In this document: positions 12,062-12,464 of the stretch, piece by piece
How positions within the stretch are numbered: position 1 is the stretch's first letter
How the letters are laid out: the number at the start of each line of letters is the position of its first letter
DNA from: Fimenecus sp051881435
Lineage (GTDB): Bacteria > Bacillota > Clostridia > Oscillospirales > Acutalibacteraceae
Reading direction: 5' to 3'
Assembly: GCA_051881435.1 (NCBI GenBank)
Contig: JBJEPW010000015.1
Location: 1-12,464, forward strand
DNA length: 12,464 nt
The notes under the pieces: generated by a model
What the model saw: only the letters and a program-made list of their open reading frames with translations
Databases searched by the model: none
Told to the model about the DNA's origin: nothing
Program-made: the position numbers and the translations under genes

Positions 12062-12464
12062 ATGGCAAAAAAGGTTATGACGCCCGAAGAATATCAGGCT
12101 CGCATTGAGAAAAAAGTCAGCAGACGAAAGATTTTCTTTGGGACATTTACAAAAGCATTAGCATTTTTCCTTGCAATCGCTATGGCATATTCGCTTGCAG
12201 TTATTGCTTTTACTCCTAATACCGGAGTTGCTTCAGGAACTGTGGCAGCGGCCGGCGAAGGAACAGGTGATAACAAGAACAGCAGCACAAACGGCGGCAC
12301 TGCCGGCGGCGAAAGCACGGGCACAGAGAGCACCGGCGGCGAAAGCACAGGCGCAGAGAGTACCGGCGGCGAAAGCACAGGCACAGAGAGCACCGGCGGA
12401 AATTCAGGTGCAGCAGTATCCAAAGCAGACGCAGTAAAGCTTCTTAACGATGTAACAGCAGCAG
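12062..12464 (+). CDS. N-terminal part of a membrane-anchored protein with a Gly/Glu/Ser/Thr repeat linker (3' end outside window)
   Basis: An open frame from ATG 12062 to the window edge, 134 codons with no stop. AAAGGGGA at about 12047-12054 lies about 7 nt upstream. The start is cytoplasmic and basic (KKVMTPEEYQARIEKKVSRRK). A membrane helix at about 28-50 (ALAFFLAIAMAYSLAVIAF) follows, then AASGTVAAAG-like small residues and a flexible linker of three exact-length 10-residue repeats GGESTG(T/A)EST (residues 82-111). A new domain seems to begin at VSKADAVKLLNDV. Either an uncleaved anchor or a signal peptide is possible. The repeat acts as a spacer that should hold the missing C-terminal domain away from the membrane or through the wall. 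The function cannot be told from this part. Confidence 0.82.
   Translation, partial: MAKKVMTPEEYQARIEKKVSRRKIFFGTFTKALAFFLAIAMAYSLAVIAFTPNTGVASGTVAAAGEGTGDNKNSSTNGGTAGGESTGTESTGGESTGAESTGGESTGTESTGGNSGAAVSKADAVKLLNDVTAA
12305..12394 (+). repeat. Three tandem 30-bp coding repeats
   Basis: Units at 12305-12334, 12335-12364 and 12365-12394 differ at only a few positions and each encode GGESTG(T/A)EST. A partial unit (GGNSG) follows. The near-identity at DNA level suggests recent expansion by slippage or unequal recombination. Confidence 0.9.

Noticed and set aside
12305..12394. Regular 30-bp repeats that could suggest a CRISPR array
   Set aside because: The units are directly adjacent without spacers, in frame, and encode a GGEST-type linker.
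12094..12423. Minus-strand ORF rich in Pro/Val repeats
   Set aside because: It is the antisense shadow of the GGEST repeat region; it lacks a ribosome binding site and the plus-strand frame has a start, Shine-Dalgarno and membrane helix.

Overview
The window looks like chromosomal DNA of an anaerobic, low-to-mid GC member of the Clostridia, probably a gut Oscillospiraceae/Ruminococcaceae-type organism. This rests on strong AGGAGG-type ribosome binding sites, a rubrerythrin/rubredoxin/ferredoxin redox locus, a TnpV protein of the Tn4451/Tn1549 type of clostridial element, a clostridial-type EF-G paralog, and lipoproteins with a PrsA-like foldase. No rRNA, tRNA or CRISPR array was seen. The taxonomic call is inference from gene content, not from a search.

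Layout. (a) 2-1359, plus strand: a redox operon. The tail of a protein ends in a short rubredoxin knuckle, then 2 bp later comes a long ORF joining a two-cluster ferredoxin in frame to a complete rubrerythrin with rubredoxin knuckles at both ends. It ends at a hairpin terminator. (b) 1464-2028, minus strand: tnpV and a coupled 61-codon partner, an orphan remnant of a mobile element with no recombinase nearby, followed by a long unexplained hairpin. (c) 2320-3010, plus: two adjacent small cysteine-rich proteins of unknown function that are paralogous to each other and internally repeated. (d) 3074-5316: a small XRE-family repressor facing a lipoprotein gene, with palindromic operators inside the lipoprotein promoter, then a second lipoprotein that is a parvulin-type (PrsA-like) foldase. 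(e) 5317-5610: a gene-free stretch holding a nested palindromic, MITE-like element. (f) 5611-5877: a small two-helix membrane protein, with a strong terminator shared with the convergent gene. (g) 5938-8004, minus: an EF-G-like translation-factor GTPase.

(h) 8218-11981, plus: the most notable block. A compact operon with a near-consensus promoter encodes a PP-loop protein that I identify as MurL, an overlapping MurD-family ligase (MurD2 candidate), a Nudix ADP-ribose pyrophosphatase and a Maf nucleotide pyrophosphatase. MurD2 and MurL form an alternative route for placing D-glutamate in peptidoglycan: the ligase adds L-Glu to UDP-MurNAc-L-Ala and MurL then epimerises that residue, bypassing the glutamate racemase MurI. 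The pathway was described in Xanthomonas; a clostridial-type murL-murD2 operon coupled to Nudix and Maf housekeeping enzymes deserves a close look. (i) 12062 to the window end, plus: the 5' part of a membrane-anchored protein with a Gly/Glu/Ser/Thr tandem-repeat linker, cut by the window edge.
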